From Pantoea sp. Ap-967 (GTDB lineage Bacteria > Pseudomonadota > Gammaproteobacteria > Pseudomonadales > Pseudomonadaceae), in the NCBI RefSeq assembly GCF_011752565.1, contig NZ_VWXK01000013.1:103023-167022 (forward strand): DNA of 64,000 nt. The letters are read 5' to 3'. A program made the position numbers and the translations under genes. The notes beneath the pieces were generated by a model. That model had not been told where the DNA came from. It saw only the letters and a program-made list of their open reading frames with translations, and made no database searches. Below, one piece after another: positions 51,704 through 59,928 of the stretch. Each line of letters begins with the position of its first letter. Position 1 is the first letter of the stretch.

Positions 51704-52891
51704 ATGTCCGTTCAGGAATTACCGCCCCTCGCCGTTTCCAAAGGCGAAATCGGCAAGATGGAAGCTGCCATGGCACTGGGCAGCTTCGCCATCGGCACCG
51801 GCGAATTCGCCATCATGGGGCTTATGCCCGACATCGCCAGCAACCTGCAGCTCAGTGAGCCACAAGTCGGCCATGCCATCAGCGCCTATGCGTTGGGCGT
51901 GGTGGTCGGTGCCCCGGCGCTGGCGATACTGGGGGCCAAGCTGCTGCGCAAGCACATGCTGCTGTTGCTGATGGCGCTGTACGCCATCGGCAACCTGGCC
52001 ACCGCCTTCGCCCCGTCGTTCAGCAGCATGGTGGCCTTCCGCTTTATCAGCGGCCTGCCCCATGGCGCCTATTTCGGCATCGCGGCCGTAGTGGCATCGA
52101 GCATGGTGCCAAGCAACCAGCGTGCAGGCGCGGTGGCCCGGGTGATGATGGGCTTGACCCTGGCGATGCTCCTGGGCAACCCCGTGGCCACCTTCCTGGG
52201 CCAATTCTTTGGCTGGCGTTCGGCATTCATCCTGGTGGGGGCCATCGCCCTGTGCACCATCGCCCTGGTGTGGCGCTACGTACCACAACCGGCTAATGAG
52301 GCCCGCAGCGACCCACGCAAGGAACTGCAAGCCTTCACCCTGCCCCAGGTATGGATGGCCCTGGGGATCGCCGCCATCGGCTTTGCCGGGATGTTCTGCG
52401 TATTCAGCTACCTGGCCCCGACCATGCTTCAGGTGACCCAGGTGTCGCCGGAGTGGATCCCCTTCGGCCTGGCAGCGTTTGGCGCTGGCGGCATCATTGG
52501 CAACATTGCCGGGGGCAAGCTGTTCGACCGCCTGCAGTTCCGCGCCGTGGGCATCGTGCTGGTGTGGTCGATGGCCGTGCTGCTGTTCTTCACCTTCGCC
52601 GCCCATGCGCTGTGGTCGGTGCTGCTGGGCATCGGCCTGGTCGGCACCATGATCGCCCTGGCCGCGCCCTTGCAAATCCGCCTGATGGACATCGCCCACG
52701 AGGCGCCAAGCCTGGCGGCAGCGTCCAACCACGCCGCATTCAACCTGGCCAACGCCCTGGGCCCCTGGTTCGGCGGCATGGCCATTACCGCCGGCCTGGG
52801 CTGGACCAGCACCGGCTACATCGGCGCCGCCACGGCACTGGCTGGGTTGCTGATCTACCTGGCAGCACGGCGGATGAAAGGCGGCCACTGA
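51704..52891 (+). CDS. DHA1-family MFS transporter (AraJ/YdhP-like)
   Basis: A 395-residue, 12-helix protein: LGSFAIGTGEFAIMGLMPDIA in helix 1, AYALGVVVGAPALAILGAKL, FRFISGLPHGAYFGIAAVVAS and NHAAFNLANALGPWFGG are typical of the AraJ/YdhP/YtbD group of sugar or drug exporters. The ATG at 51704 follows AAGGGA; an upstream ATG at 51686 is less well placed. Substrate unknown. Confidence 0.87.
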   Translation: MSVQELPPLAVSKGEIGKMEAAMALGSFAIGTGEFAIMGLMPDIASNLQLSEPQVGHAISAYALGVVVGAPALAILGAKLLRKHMLLLLMALYAIGNLATAFAPSFSSMVAFRFISGLPHGAYFGIAAVVASSMVPSNQRAGAVARVMMGLTLAMLLGNPVATFLGQFFGWRSAFILVGAIALCTIALVWRYVPQPANEARSDPRKELQAFTLPQVWMALGIAAIGFAGMFCVFSYLAPTMLQVTQVSPEWIPFGLAAFGAGGIIGNIAGGKLFDRLQFRAVGIVLVWSMAVLLFFTFAAHALWSVLLGIGLVGTMIALAAPLQIRLMDIAHEAPSLAAASNHAAFNLANALGPWFGGMAITAGLGWTSTGYIGAATALAGLLIYLAARRMKGGH

Positions 52892-52901
52892 GTTGGCCGT
52901 G

Positions 52902-52990
52902 TTGTAGGAGCGGGCTTGCCCCGCGAACCCGGCGCCCCGGTGCCTGGCACGGGCTTCGCCCGTGTTCGCGGGGCAAGCCCGCTCCTACAA
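52902..52990. repeat. REPIN, type B
   Basis: Inverted TTGTAGGAGCGGGCTTGCCC pair around CACGGGCTTCGCCCGTG, right after the MFS gene, probably within its 3' untranslated end. Confidence 0.9.
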
Positions 52991-53289
52991 GAAAGGGTAT
53001 GCGGCAGGGCCTCAAGGCATTTTTCACATTGCCCTCACTTGCTTACAACAAACGCCGTGGCATTATTGCAATGCGCATCCATTGACTGAATAAAATCAAA
53101 CACTTCCTTAACTTTTGTTTCATACGAAAGTGCCATTTCGTTAATTGCTTTTCCCTTCCCAAGGCGTCGACAATCGCCCCCGCTCCGAGCTGAACGCCAG
53201 TACCTGCGCGCCCTTGGCACGAGCCTAGAAAACTACCCAGCCCGTGCCTTCGTCCCGAAGACAATCAATAAACTTTTCAGAGGAAGTTT
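52991..53289 (+). other. AT-richer leader before SDR gene, no gene seen
   Basis: About 300 bp of lower GC content than its surroundings (for example AATAAAATCAAACAC near 53089 and TTAACTTTTGTTTC near 53107). AGAGGAAG at 53278-53285 is the ribosome site of the next gene. No coding frame or clear hairpin is convincing. The long leader suggests upstream regulation of the SDR gene. Confidence 0.4.
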
Positions 53290-54438
53290 ATGAACGCGCC
53301 AGCCCACCCTATTAACTTCGCCCTTCACGAACATATCCTGCTGACCGGTGCCACTGGTTTTCTCGGCGGGTCGGTCACGGCTCAATTGATCGACAACGGC
53401 CGCAGCGCCAACCTGTGTTTCCTGGTGCGAGCCAACAGCCCGGAGCAAGGCCTGGAGCGCCTGCGCGACAACCTGCGCCAGCACGGCGTGAGCGAAGCAG
53501 ACTGCCAGGCCCTGCGCGCCGAGCAGATCCTGTGTGGCGACTTCCTCGACACTCACTGGCTGGCAGCCGCCACACCGCGGCTGATGCAGATCGACCGTGT
53601 AATCAACTGCGCCGCCGTCGCCTCGTTCTCGAAAAACCCCAACATCTGGCCGGTAAACGTCGAAGGCACCTATGCGTTTGCCGAAGTGATGAGCCGCTCC
53701 ACCCGCCTCAAGCGCTTCCTGCACGTGGGTACCGCCATGAGCTGCGGCCCGCAGCGCCAGTCGCCGATCAGCGAGTCGTGGGACTTCCCGGCCGCCGAGC
53801 AGCAACTGGTCGACTACACCGCGTCCAAGGCCGAGATCGAGCGGCGCATGAGCGAACAGCTGCCAACGCTGCCGTTGGTGGTGGCGCGCCCGTCCATCGT
53901 GGTGGGCCACCGCACCCTGGGTTGCCAGGCCTCGGCGAGCATCTTCTGGGTGTTCCGCATGGGCTTCGCGCTGGAAAGCTTCACCTGCGAACTGGACGAG
54001 CAGATCGACGTGATCCCGGTGGACTACTGCGCCGAGGCGCTGATTGGCCTGACCCTCAAACCAAGCCTGGAACACGACCTGTACCACATTTCCGCCGGCC
54101 ACCAGGCCGCCTGTACCTTCGCTGAAATCGACCGTGCCTTCGCCCACGCCAATGGCGCGGCGCCGGTGGGTGAGCGCTACCGCAAGGTGAATGTCGACGA
54201 CCTCAAGAGCCTGGCCCAGGACTTCGAAGCGCGCATTGGCCCGGCCAACCCACGCCTGGTACTGCGCGCCCTGCGCCTGTACAGCGGCTTTGCCGACCTC
54301 AACTACCTGTTCGACAACAGCCGCCTGCTCGAAGAAGGCATCGCCATGCCGCCGCGCTTCACCGATTACCTGGATGTGTGCGTCAAATCCTCCAGCGGGG
54401 TAAGCATCGCCACCCAGATGCAGTGGGACTTTAAATAA
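53290..54438 (+). CDS. extended SDR / thioester-reductase-like NAD(P) oxidoreductase
   Basis: A 382-residue extended short-chain dehydrogenase. The NAD(P) motif G20-A-T-G-F-L-G26 is followed by CFLVRANSPEQGLERL, INCAAVASFSKNPNIWPVNVEGTYAF and the catalytic Tyr176-x3-Lys180 (YTASK). The layout resembles the reductase domain of carboxylic-acid or fatty acyl reductases and thioester reductases, here free-standing without a carrier or adenylation domain. Single gene between two REPINs; substrate unknown. Confidence 0.75.
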   Translation: MNAPAHPINFALHEHILLTGATGFLGGSVTAQLIDNGRSANLCFLVRANSPEQGLERLRDNLRQHGVSEADCQALRAEQILCGDFLDTHWLAAATPRLMQIDRVINCAAVASFSKNPNIWPVNVEGTYAFAEVMSRSTRLKRFLHVGTAMSCGPQRQSPISESWDFPAAEQQLVDYTASKAEIERRMSEQLPTLPLVVARPSIVVGHRTLGCQASASIFWVFRMGFALESFTCELDEQIDVIPVDYCAEALIGLTLKPSLEHDLYHISAGHQAACTFAEIDRAFAHANGAAPVGERYRKVNVDDLKSLAQDFEARIGPANPRLVLRALRLYSGFADLNYLFDNSRLLEEGIAMPPRFTDYLDVCVKSSSGVSIATQMQWDFK

Positions 54439-54441
54439 CTG

Positions 54442-54529
54442 TGTAGGAGCGGGCTTGCCCCGCGAAGCAGGCACCGCGGTGCATGGCACCGGCTGCGCCG
54501 GTGTTCGCGGGGCAAGCCCGCTCCTACAA
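54442..54529. repeat. REPIN, type B
   Basis: Inverted TGTAGGAGCGGGCTTGCCCC pair around GGCACCGGCTGCGCCGGTG. It fills the gap between convergent genes and ends on the base next to the kguD stop codon. Confidence 0.9.
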
Positions 54530-55501
54530 TCAGATATTGGCGGGCGTGACCAGGTTCGGCGGCCTTTGCCCGCTCAGCGCGGCCAGCAGGTTGTCTACCG
54601 CGCAGCGCGCCATGGCCTCGCGGGTTTCATGGGTGGCCGAGCCGATATGTGGCGTGGCCACCACATTATCCAGCTGCAACAACGGCGAGTCCTGGGCCAG
54701 CGGCTCCTGTACGAACACATCCAGCCCTGCCCCGCGAATCCGCCGTGCCCGCAGCGCCTCGATCAACGCCGCCTCATCCACCACCCGGCCACGGGCGATG
54801 TTCACCAGGATCGCTTCGGGCTTCATCAGCCCCAGCTCCCGAGCACCGATCAAACCCTCGGTGCTGGCACTCAGGGGCACCGTCAGGCACACGTAATCCG
54901 CCTCCCCCAGCAAGGCATCCAAGGTGCAGTAGCGTGCACCATAACGCGCCTCGACCTGGGGCTTGGGCCGCTGGCTGTGGTACAGCACCTGCATCCCGAA
55001 CCCGGCAGCGCCGCGCCGCGCCAATGCTTCACCGATACGCCCCATGCCGACGATACCCAAGCGCTTGCCATGCACATCGGTGCCGAAATGCGCTGGCCCC
55101 AGGCTCGCCTGCCAGTGCCCGTCGCGCACCCAGCCGGCCAGTTCCACCACCCGCCGCGCGGTGGCCAGCAGCAAGGCGAAGCCAGTATCGGCAGTGGTTT
55201 CGGTCAGTACATCGGGGGTATTGGTCAGCATGACCCCGCGCCGGTGCAGGTCGTCGATGTCGTAGTTGTCCACGCCCACCGACACACTGGCCACCACTTC
55301 CAGCTGCGGCGCCAGGTCCAGCAGTGCGCTGTCCAGGCGCAAGCTTGCGCCCAGCAGGCCGTGGGCGCCGGGCAAGGCGTCACGCAGGCGCGCCAGGCCG
55401 TCCGGCTTGGCCATGTCGACCCAGGTTACCTCCACCTGCGCCTGCAGTTGCGCCAGCAGCCCCTCGGACAGACACTTGTACAGCACGATTCGTTTTTTCA
55501 T
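54530..55501 (-). CDS. kguD: 2-ketogluconate-6-phosphate reductase
   Basis: A 323-residue D-2-hydroxyacid dehydrogenase: LGIVGMGRIGEALARRGAAGFGM for NAD(P), Arg in LVNIARGRVVDE, Glu in DVFVQEPL, His in ATPHIGSATHETR. In Pseudomonas KguD reduces 2-keto-6-phosphogluconate to 6-phosphogluconate, feeding the Entner-Doudoroff route. Last gene of the kguEKTD operon, overlapped at its start by the kguT frame. It also resembles glyoxylate reductase GhrB/TkrA; context decides. Confidence 0.88.
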   Translation of the reverse strand: MKKRIVLYKCLSEGLLAQLQAQVEVTWVDMAKPDGLARLRDALPGAHGLLGASLRLDSALLDLAPQLEVVASVSVGVDNYDIDDLHRRGVMLTNTPDVLTETTADTGFALLLATARRVVELAGWVRDGHWQASLGPAHFGTDVHGKRLGIVGMGRIGEALARRGAAGFGMQVLYHSQRPKPQVEARYGARYCTLDALLGEADYVCLTVPLSASTEGLIGARELGLMKPEAILVNIARGRVVDEAALIEALRARRIRGAGLDVFVQEPLAQDSPLLQLDNVVATPHIGSATHETREAMARCAVDNLLAALSGQRPPNLVTPANI

Positions 55502-56768
55502 TGCGGCTTCCTATGGGCCCATGGCCCGATGAGGTTTTCAGTACGGCCGTCAACGCCACCGCGGTCAGCAGCGCCCCGGCCATGAACAGGTAGGACGCGC
55601 CCGGCCCGCCGGTCGCGCCATTGAGGTAGCCCACCAGCCACGAGCCGCCGAACGAACCCAGCGCGCCCATGCTGTTGATCAGCGCCATGGCGCCACCGGC
55701 CACGTTGGCCGGCAGAATTTCCGGCACGATGGCGAAGAACGGGCCATAGGGCGCGTACATGCACGCCCCGGCCACCACCAGCAAGGCGTACGACAACCAA
55801 AAGTGCTCGCTGCCCAGGGCGTAGGAGCCATAGAACGCCACGGCCGCGATCAGCAGCGGTGGCCAGACGAAGCGCTTGCGCTTCTGCAGGCGGTCCGAGG
55901 CCCACGACACGCCGATCATCGCCAGCACCGCCGCCAGGTACGGCACCGAGGCCAGCCAGCCGGCCTCGACGATATCCACATTGGCCGCCTGCTTGAGTAT
56001 CGACGGCAGCCACAGCACGAAACCGTAAACGCCGATGCTCCAGCAGAAGTACTGCAGCGACAGCACGATCACCTGCGGCGAGCGAAACGCCTCGCGGTAG
56101 TTCTTCACCGGCCGGATGCCCTGCTGCTCGGCCGCCAGGGCCTGCTCCAGGCGCGCCTTGTCGGCGTCGCTCAGCCACGCCACCTGGGCGGGCCGGTCAT
56201 CCACCAGGCGCCACCAGATAAACGCCCACAACACCGCCGGCAGGCCTTCGATGATGAACATCCAGCGCCAGTCGAAATGCTTGATCAGGTAACCCGACAC
56301 CACCGACATCCACAGGATGGTCACCGGGTTGCCCAGCATCAGGAAGGTGTTGGCCCGCGAGCGCTCGGCACGGGTGAACCAGTGGCACAGGTACACCAGC
56401 ATCGCCGGCATTACCGCTGCCTCCACCACGCCCAGCAGGAAGCGGATGGCGATCAGCAGGTAGACGTTGCTGATCATCCCGGTCAGGGTCGCCAACCCGC
56501 CCCAAAGAATCAGGCTGGCGAAAATCAGCTTCTTCACACTGCGCTTTTCGGCGTAGATGGCCCCCGGCACCTGGAAGAAGAAGTAGCCCAGAAAGAACAG
56601 CGCCCCCAGCAGCGACGACAGCGCCGGGGTGATCTTCAGGTCGTCGGCCATTCCCGAGGCTGCGGCGAAACCGTAGTTGGCGCGGTCCAGGTAGGCCAGG
56701 CTGTAGGTGATGAACACGATGGGGATGATGTACCACCACCGGCGTGGAGCAAGGCGGGACGTTTGCAT
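55380..56768 (-). CDS. kguT: 2-ketogluconate transporter, MFS
   Basis: A 12-helix ACS-family MFS protein: FITYSLAYLDRANYGFAAASGM in helix 1, FFQVPGAIYAEKRSVKK, GVVEAAVMPAMLVYLCHWFTRAERSRAN. It imports 2-ketogluconate. The frame is 462 residues and runs 122 bp into kguD; helix 12 ends at LLTAVALTAVLK, so the last ~45 residues are an unusual Gly/Ala/Arg tail. In the next frame a stop overlaps the kguD start as ATGA, so a small frameshift near the end, real or from sequencing, is possible. Confidence 0.85.
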   Translation of the reverse strand: MQTSRLAPRRWWYIIPIVFITYSLAYLDRANYGFAAASGMADDLKITPALSSLLGALFFLGYFFFQVPGAIYAEKRSVKKLIFASLILWGGLATLTGMISNVYLLIAIRFLLGVVEAAVMPAMLVYLCHWFTRAERSRANTFLMLGNPVTILWMSVVSGYLIKHFDWRWMFIIEGLPAVLWAFIWWRLVDDRPAQVAWLSDADKARLEQALAAEQQGIRPVKNYREAFRSPQVIVLSLQYFCWSIGVYGFVLWLPSILKQAANVDIVEAGWLASVPYLAAVLAMIGVSWASDRLQKRKRFVWPPLLIAAVAFYGSYALGSEHFWLSYALLVVAGACMYAPYGPFFAIVPEILPANVAGGAMALINSMGALGSFGGSWLVGYLNGATGGPGASYLFMAGALLTAVALTAVLKTSSGHGPIGSRNEKTNRAVQVSVRGAAGATAGAGGGNLGRHGQAGRPGAPA

Positions 56769-56831
56769 GAATCGATCTCCTGAGCTTGTTGTTTTTGTCG
56801 CAACAGGGCCGGCGTGCCGGCGATCAGCGTT

Positions 56832-57782
56832 TCAAGCACTTCTGCGTAACAGGTGCGCCTCCAGCTCATGGCGCTGCGGCAGGCCTTCCATGTCGCCGCG
56901 CGATTGCACCGCGCGGCTGCCGCACCAGTTGCCGCGGGCCACCGCGTCATCCAACGCGCAGCCTTCGAGCAGCGCGCTGATGACACCGACGGCAAAGGCA
57001 TCGCCGGCACCTACGGTGTCCACCACCTTGGCCACCGGCACCGGGGCGACCAGCCCTTGGCCCTGGGCATTGCGGTAGTAGGCACCCTCGCCGCCCAGCT
57101 TGATCACCACCTGCTCGACACCCTGGGCCAGGTAGAATTCGGCAATGTCGGCGGGCGCCTGCCGGCCGGTGAGCAGGCGGCCCTCCTCAAGGCCCGGCAG
57201 CACCCAATGGGCCTTGACCGCCAGGGCATTCACTTCGCGCACCATGGTGGCCGGGTCGGGCCACAGTGACGGGCGCAGGTTGGGGTCGAAGGAAATGCTG
57301 CAACCGGCGCTGCGCATGCGCTCGACCAAGGCGTGGGACAAGGCCCGGCAGCTGGCCGACAGCGCCAGCGGAATACCGGTGGCGTGCAGGTGGCGGGCCT
57401 GCAGCAAGGCTGGTGCAAGCTGCGCGGTAGATAATTGGCGGGCAGCCGAATGGCCACGGAAATACTCAACCGCCGGGTCGCTGCCATCATCGCAGCGGCC
57501 CTTGAGCTGAAAGCCGGTCGGCCATGCAGGGTCGACGTGCACATGGCTGCAGTCCAGGCCTTCCTGGCGCAGGCTGGCGAGCACGAAGCGGCCCAGCGAG
57601 TCGTCGCCGACACGGCTCAGCCAGCGCACCCGAAACCCCAGGCGGGCAAGGCCAATGGCAACGTTGCTGTCGGCGCCGGCGATGCGCTTGCTGAACGTCG
57701 CCACCTCCGCCAGGTCGCCGGTTTGCCCGGCAATGAACATCGCCATGGTTTCACCGAAGCACAGCACATCATGCTCAGGCAT
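56832..57782 (-). CDS. kguK: 2-ketogluconate kinase, PfkB family
   Basis: A 316-residue ribokinase-fold enzyme: GADSNVAIGLARLGFRVRWLSRVGDDSLGRFV near residues 35-66, and the C-terminal VDTVGAGDAFAVGVISALLEG with the catalytic Asp and anion hole. It phosphorylates 2-ketogluconate. Its start overlaps the kguE stop by 8 bases. No signal or fusion. Confidence 0.9.
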   Translation of the reverse strand: MPEHDVLCFGETMAMFIAGQTGDLAEVATFSKRIAGADSNVAIGLARLGFRVRWLSRVGDDSLGRFVLASLRQEGLDCSHVHVDPAWPTGFQLKGRCDDGSDPAVEYFRGHSAARQLSTAQLAPALLQARHLHATGIPLALSASCRALSHALVERMRSAGCSISFDPNLRPSLWPDPATMVREVNALAVKAHWVLPGLEEGRLLTGRQAPADIAEFYLAQGVEQVVIKLGGEGAYYRNAQGQGLVAPVPVAKVVDTVGAGDAFAVGVISALLEGCALDDAVARGNWCGSRAVQSRGDMEGLPQRHELEAHLLRRSA

Positions 57783-58548
57783 GGCTCACCTCCTCGCCCA
57801 GGCGGGCCAGGTTGTGCACCTGGGCCCGGGTTACCGCCAGCAGGTCGGCGCCCACCAACGGGAACTCCACTGCCCGCACAAGGCCGGCTGCGAATTCATC
57901 GAACAGTGCCTGCCAGGCCAGCAGGTCGGCGGCCTTGGGCGGTACGGCGGCCAGGCGGCCATCGTCTTGGCGCTGCACCGCCTTGCAGTGCACGTAGCGC
58001 ACCCAGCGGCCGAGCTGGCGCGCCGCCTGCAGCGCCGACTCGCCTTGCCAGTGCCAGTTGCCGATATCGAACGTCATGCCCAGCGGCAACCCCCAGCCCT
58101 CGACGCGGCGCCAGAACGCCAGCATGGGTTCGATGCGCCCGCCGTGCTCGGTCTGGTCGTTTTCCACCAGCAGCAAGGGGCACCCGTGGCTGAGCATCGC
58201 CTGCAGGGCGCCGACCTCGCAGCGCTCGCTGTAATGCCCCAGGGACACTTTCAGCGCCACGGCGCCCAAGGCCTTGGCCAGGGCGAGCTTGGCTGGCAGG
58301 CGCGGGTCGGGTTGCCCGTCTGCGCCCCACAGTTCCAGTGGCGAGGAATACAGGCATTCAAGGTTGGCGGCGCGAATGGCAGCGCCGAGCGCGGCAGCGT
58401 CCGGTGCGCCCTCGAACAGCTCTTCGCGCAATTCGATGCGCGCCACACCGGCTGCAGCCAAGAGGTCGATGAAACTTTCCTGGCCACGCTGGCGAACCAG
58501 GCTGGCGCCGTAGCTGGAAAGGCTGATGGAAACGGGGTTCTGGTGCAT
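57775..58548 (-). CDS. kguE: KguE, TIM-barrel epimerase-like protein of ketogluconate operon
   Basis: A 257-residue protein of the xylose-isomerase/AP-endonuclease-2 TIM-barrel family: LRGELFEG-like REELFEGAPDAAALG, LVENDQTEHGGR and TFDIGNWHWQGESALQAARQL carry the expected metal-binding residues. First gene of the operon. The exact reaction of KguE is not firmly known; position and family support the name. A PtxS operator lies 14 bp before its start. Confidence 0.85.
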   Translation of the reverse strand: MHQNPVSISLSSYGASLVRQRGQESFIDLLAAAGVARIELREELFEGAPDAAALGAAIRAANLECLYSSPLELWGADGQPDPRLPAKLALAKALGAVALKVSLGHYSERCEVGALQAMLSHGCPLLLVENDQTEHGGRIEPMLAFWRRVEGWGLPLGMTFDIGNWHWQGESALQAARQLGRWVRYVHCKAVQRQDDGRLAAVPPKAADLLAWQALFDEFAAGLVRAVEFPLVGADLLAVTRAQVHNLARLGEEVSHA

Positions 58549-58561
58549 TGTTGTTATCCTA

Positions 58562-58575
58562 TGAAACCGGTTTCA
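58562..58575. promoter_or_regulatory. PtxS operator at kgu operon
   Basis: TGAAACCGGTTTCA, a perfect 14-bp palindrome identical to the published PtxS target, lies between kguE and ptxS. PtxS represses here and leaves DNA when 2-ketogluconate binds. Confidence 0.92.
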
Positions 58576-58616
58576 TTTTTTCAGGGCGTAATGCCCATGG
58601 CATTGCCGTGGGCAGG

Positions 58617-59639
58617 TTATTGCAGGTTCTGCGTGGACCCTCGAACGATCAGCTCGGCCTTGAAGTCGATTCGCCGTGGTGCTGGAGTGCCGCCGCGCAA
58701 GCGTTCGAGCAGGCACTCGAAGGCGGCCACGCCAATGCGGCCGGTAGGCTGGGCCAGGGCGGTAATGCCAGTGCCCACCAGCGGGTACCAGTCCAGTTCG
58801 TCGAGGGCGATCAGGCCCACGTCGCTGAACAGGTTGCACCCGGCGTCGTGCAGCACGCGGGTGACGGCCAGGGTGGCGACGCCGTTGAAAGTGAAGATCG
58901 CCTGCGGGCCGTGGCCTTTGCTGGCGAGAAACGCACCCAGCTTGGCGTGCAGGCCGCTGTCGACCTCCAGCAGTTGCTGGCGCATGCCGCTGCGGTTGCT
59001 GATGGAGGCGGTAAACGCCTGCACCCGTTCCAGCCGCGAACTGGTGCCGTCCAGCGGTTCGGTGACTGCCAGGATGTCGCAGTAGCCGCGTGCCTGCAGG
59101 TGATCCAGGGCTTGTTCGATGGCATCGGCGTTGTCCAGCCCCACCAGGTCGACGTTCAGCTCCGGCAGCTGCCGGTCGACCAGCACCATGGGAATGTCGC
59201 GCTGCAGGTTCAGCAGTTCGCCGGGGTGGCGGCCAAGGGTGTTCACGATCAGCCCCTCGACGTTGTAGGACTGCAGGGCCGTGAGGTGATGACGCTCCTG
59301 CTCGTCGTCGCGGTTGGTGTTGCACACCACCAGGCTGTAGCCGTGCTGGCGGCAAGCGGTTTCCACGCCATGCATCACCGCTACCGAATAGGGGTTGAGG
59401 ATGTCCGCCACCAACATGCCGATCAGCCGCGTTTGGCCGCGCTTGAGGCCCCGGGCCATCTGGTTGGGCCGGTAGCCCAGGCGCTCGATGACCTGCTCCA
59501 GGCGCTGGGCGGTGGCTTCGGCCAGCAACTGCCGGTCGCCGCCGATATAGCGCGAAACCGTGGCCTTGGACACGCCAGCCTGGCGCGCCACTTCGCTGAT
59601 GGTTACCCGCTCACGGGCATTGGAGGGTGAATCGGTCAT
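58617..59639 (-). CDS. ptxS: 2-ketogluconate-responsive repressor PtxS, LacI family
   Basis: A 340-residue LacI protein: VTISEVARQAGVSKATVSRYIGGDRQLLAEATAQRLEQVIERLGYRPNQMARGLK gives the DNA-binding and hinge helices (residues ~12-66), followed by the periplasmic-binding-like effector domain. Identical palindromes before kguE, before ptxS itself and before the dehydrogenase operon define its regulon here. It is autoregulated by the site at 59677. Confidence 0.93.
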   Translation of the reverse strand: MTDSPSNARERVTISEVARQAGVSKATVSRYIGGDRQLLAEATAQRLEQVIERLGYRPNQMARGLKRGQTRLIGMLVADILNPYSVAVMHGVETACRQHGYSLVVCNTNRDDEQERHHLTALQSYNVEGLIVNTLGRHPGELLNLQRDIPMVLVDRQLPELNVDLVGLDNADAIEQALDHLQARGYCDILAVTEPLDGTSSRLERVQAFTASISNRSGMRQQLLEVDSGLHAKLGAFLASKGHGPQAIFTFNGVATLAVTRVLHDAGCNLFSDVGLIALDELDWYPLVGTGITALAQPTGRIGVAAFECLLERLRGGTPAPRRIDFKAELIVRGSTQNLQ

Positions 59640-59676
59640 TGCGGGCCCCTTGTGATTGTTGTCGGGTGACGGCGAA

Positions 59677-59690
59677 TGAAACCGGTTTCA
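59677..59690. promoter_or_regulatory. PtxS operator at ptxS promoter
   Basis: TGAAACCGGTTTCA, 38 bp upstream of the ptxS ATG on the minus strand, identical to the other two sites. It implies autorepression. Confidence 0.92.
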
Positions 59691-59798
59691 ATACAGCAAA
59701 ACCACGCGCGTTCGTCAACCCGTCGATGAACGAAAGTGTCACAGGGTGGGTGAGACAGAGCAAGAAATATACGGCGTAACTACTTGATATAGAGGGTG

Positions 59799-59911
59799 GT
59801 AGGAGCGAGCGCAGCTCGCGATAGGCTGCAAAGCAGCCCGACATCATGAGCTGTGAAGCTGGAACCATGGGGCCGCTTCGCGCCCCATCGCGAGCTACGC
59901 TCGCTCCTACC
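59799..59911. repeat. REPIN, type A
   Basis: Inverted GGTAGGAGCGAGCGCAGCTC pair with spacer GGCTGCAAAGCAGCC and GGGGCCGCTTCGCGCCCC. The right arm has one change (GAGCTACGCTC). It lies between ptxS and the cytochrome gene. Confidence 0.9.
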
Positions 59912-59928
59912 AGGTCGGCGCATTCTTG

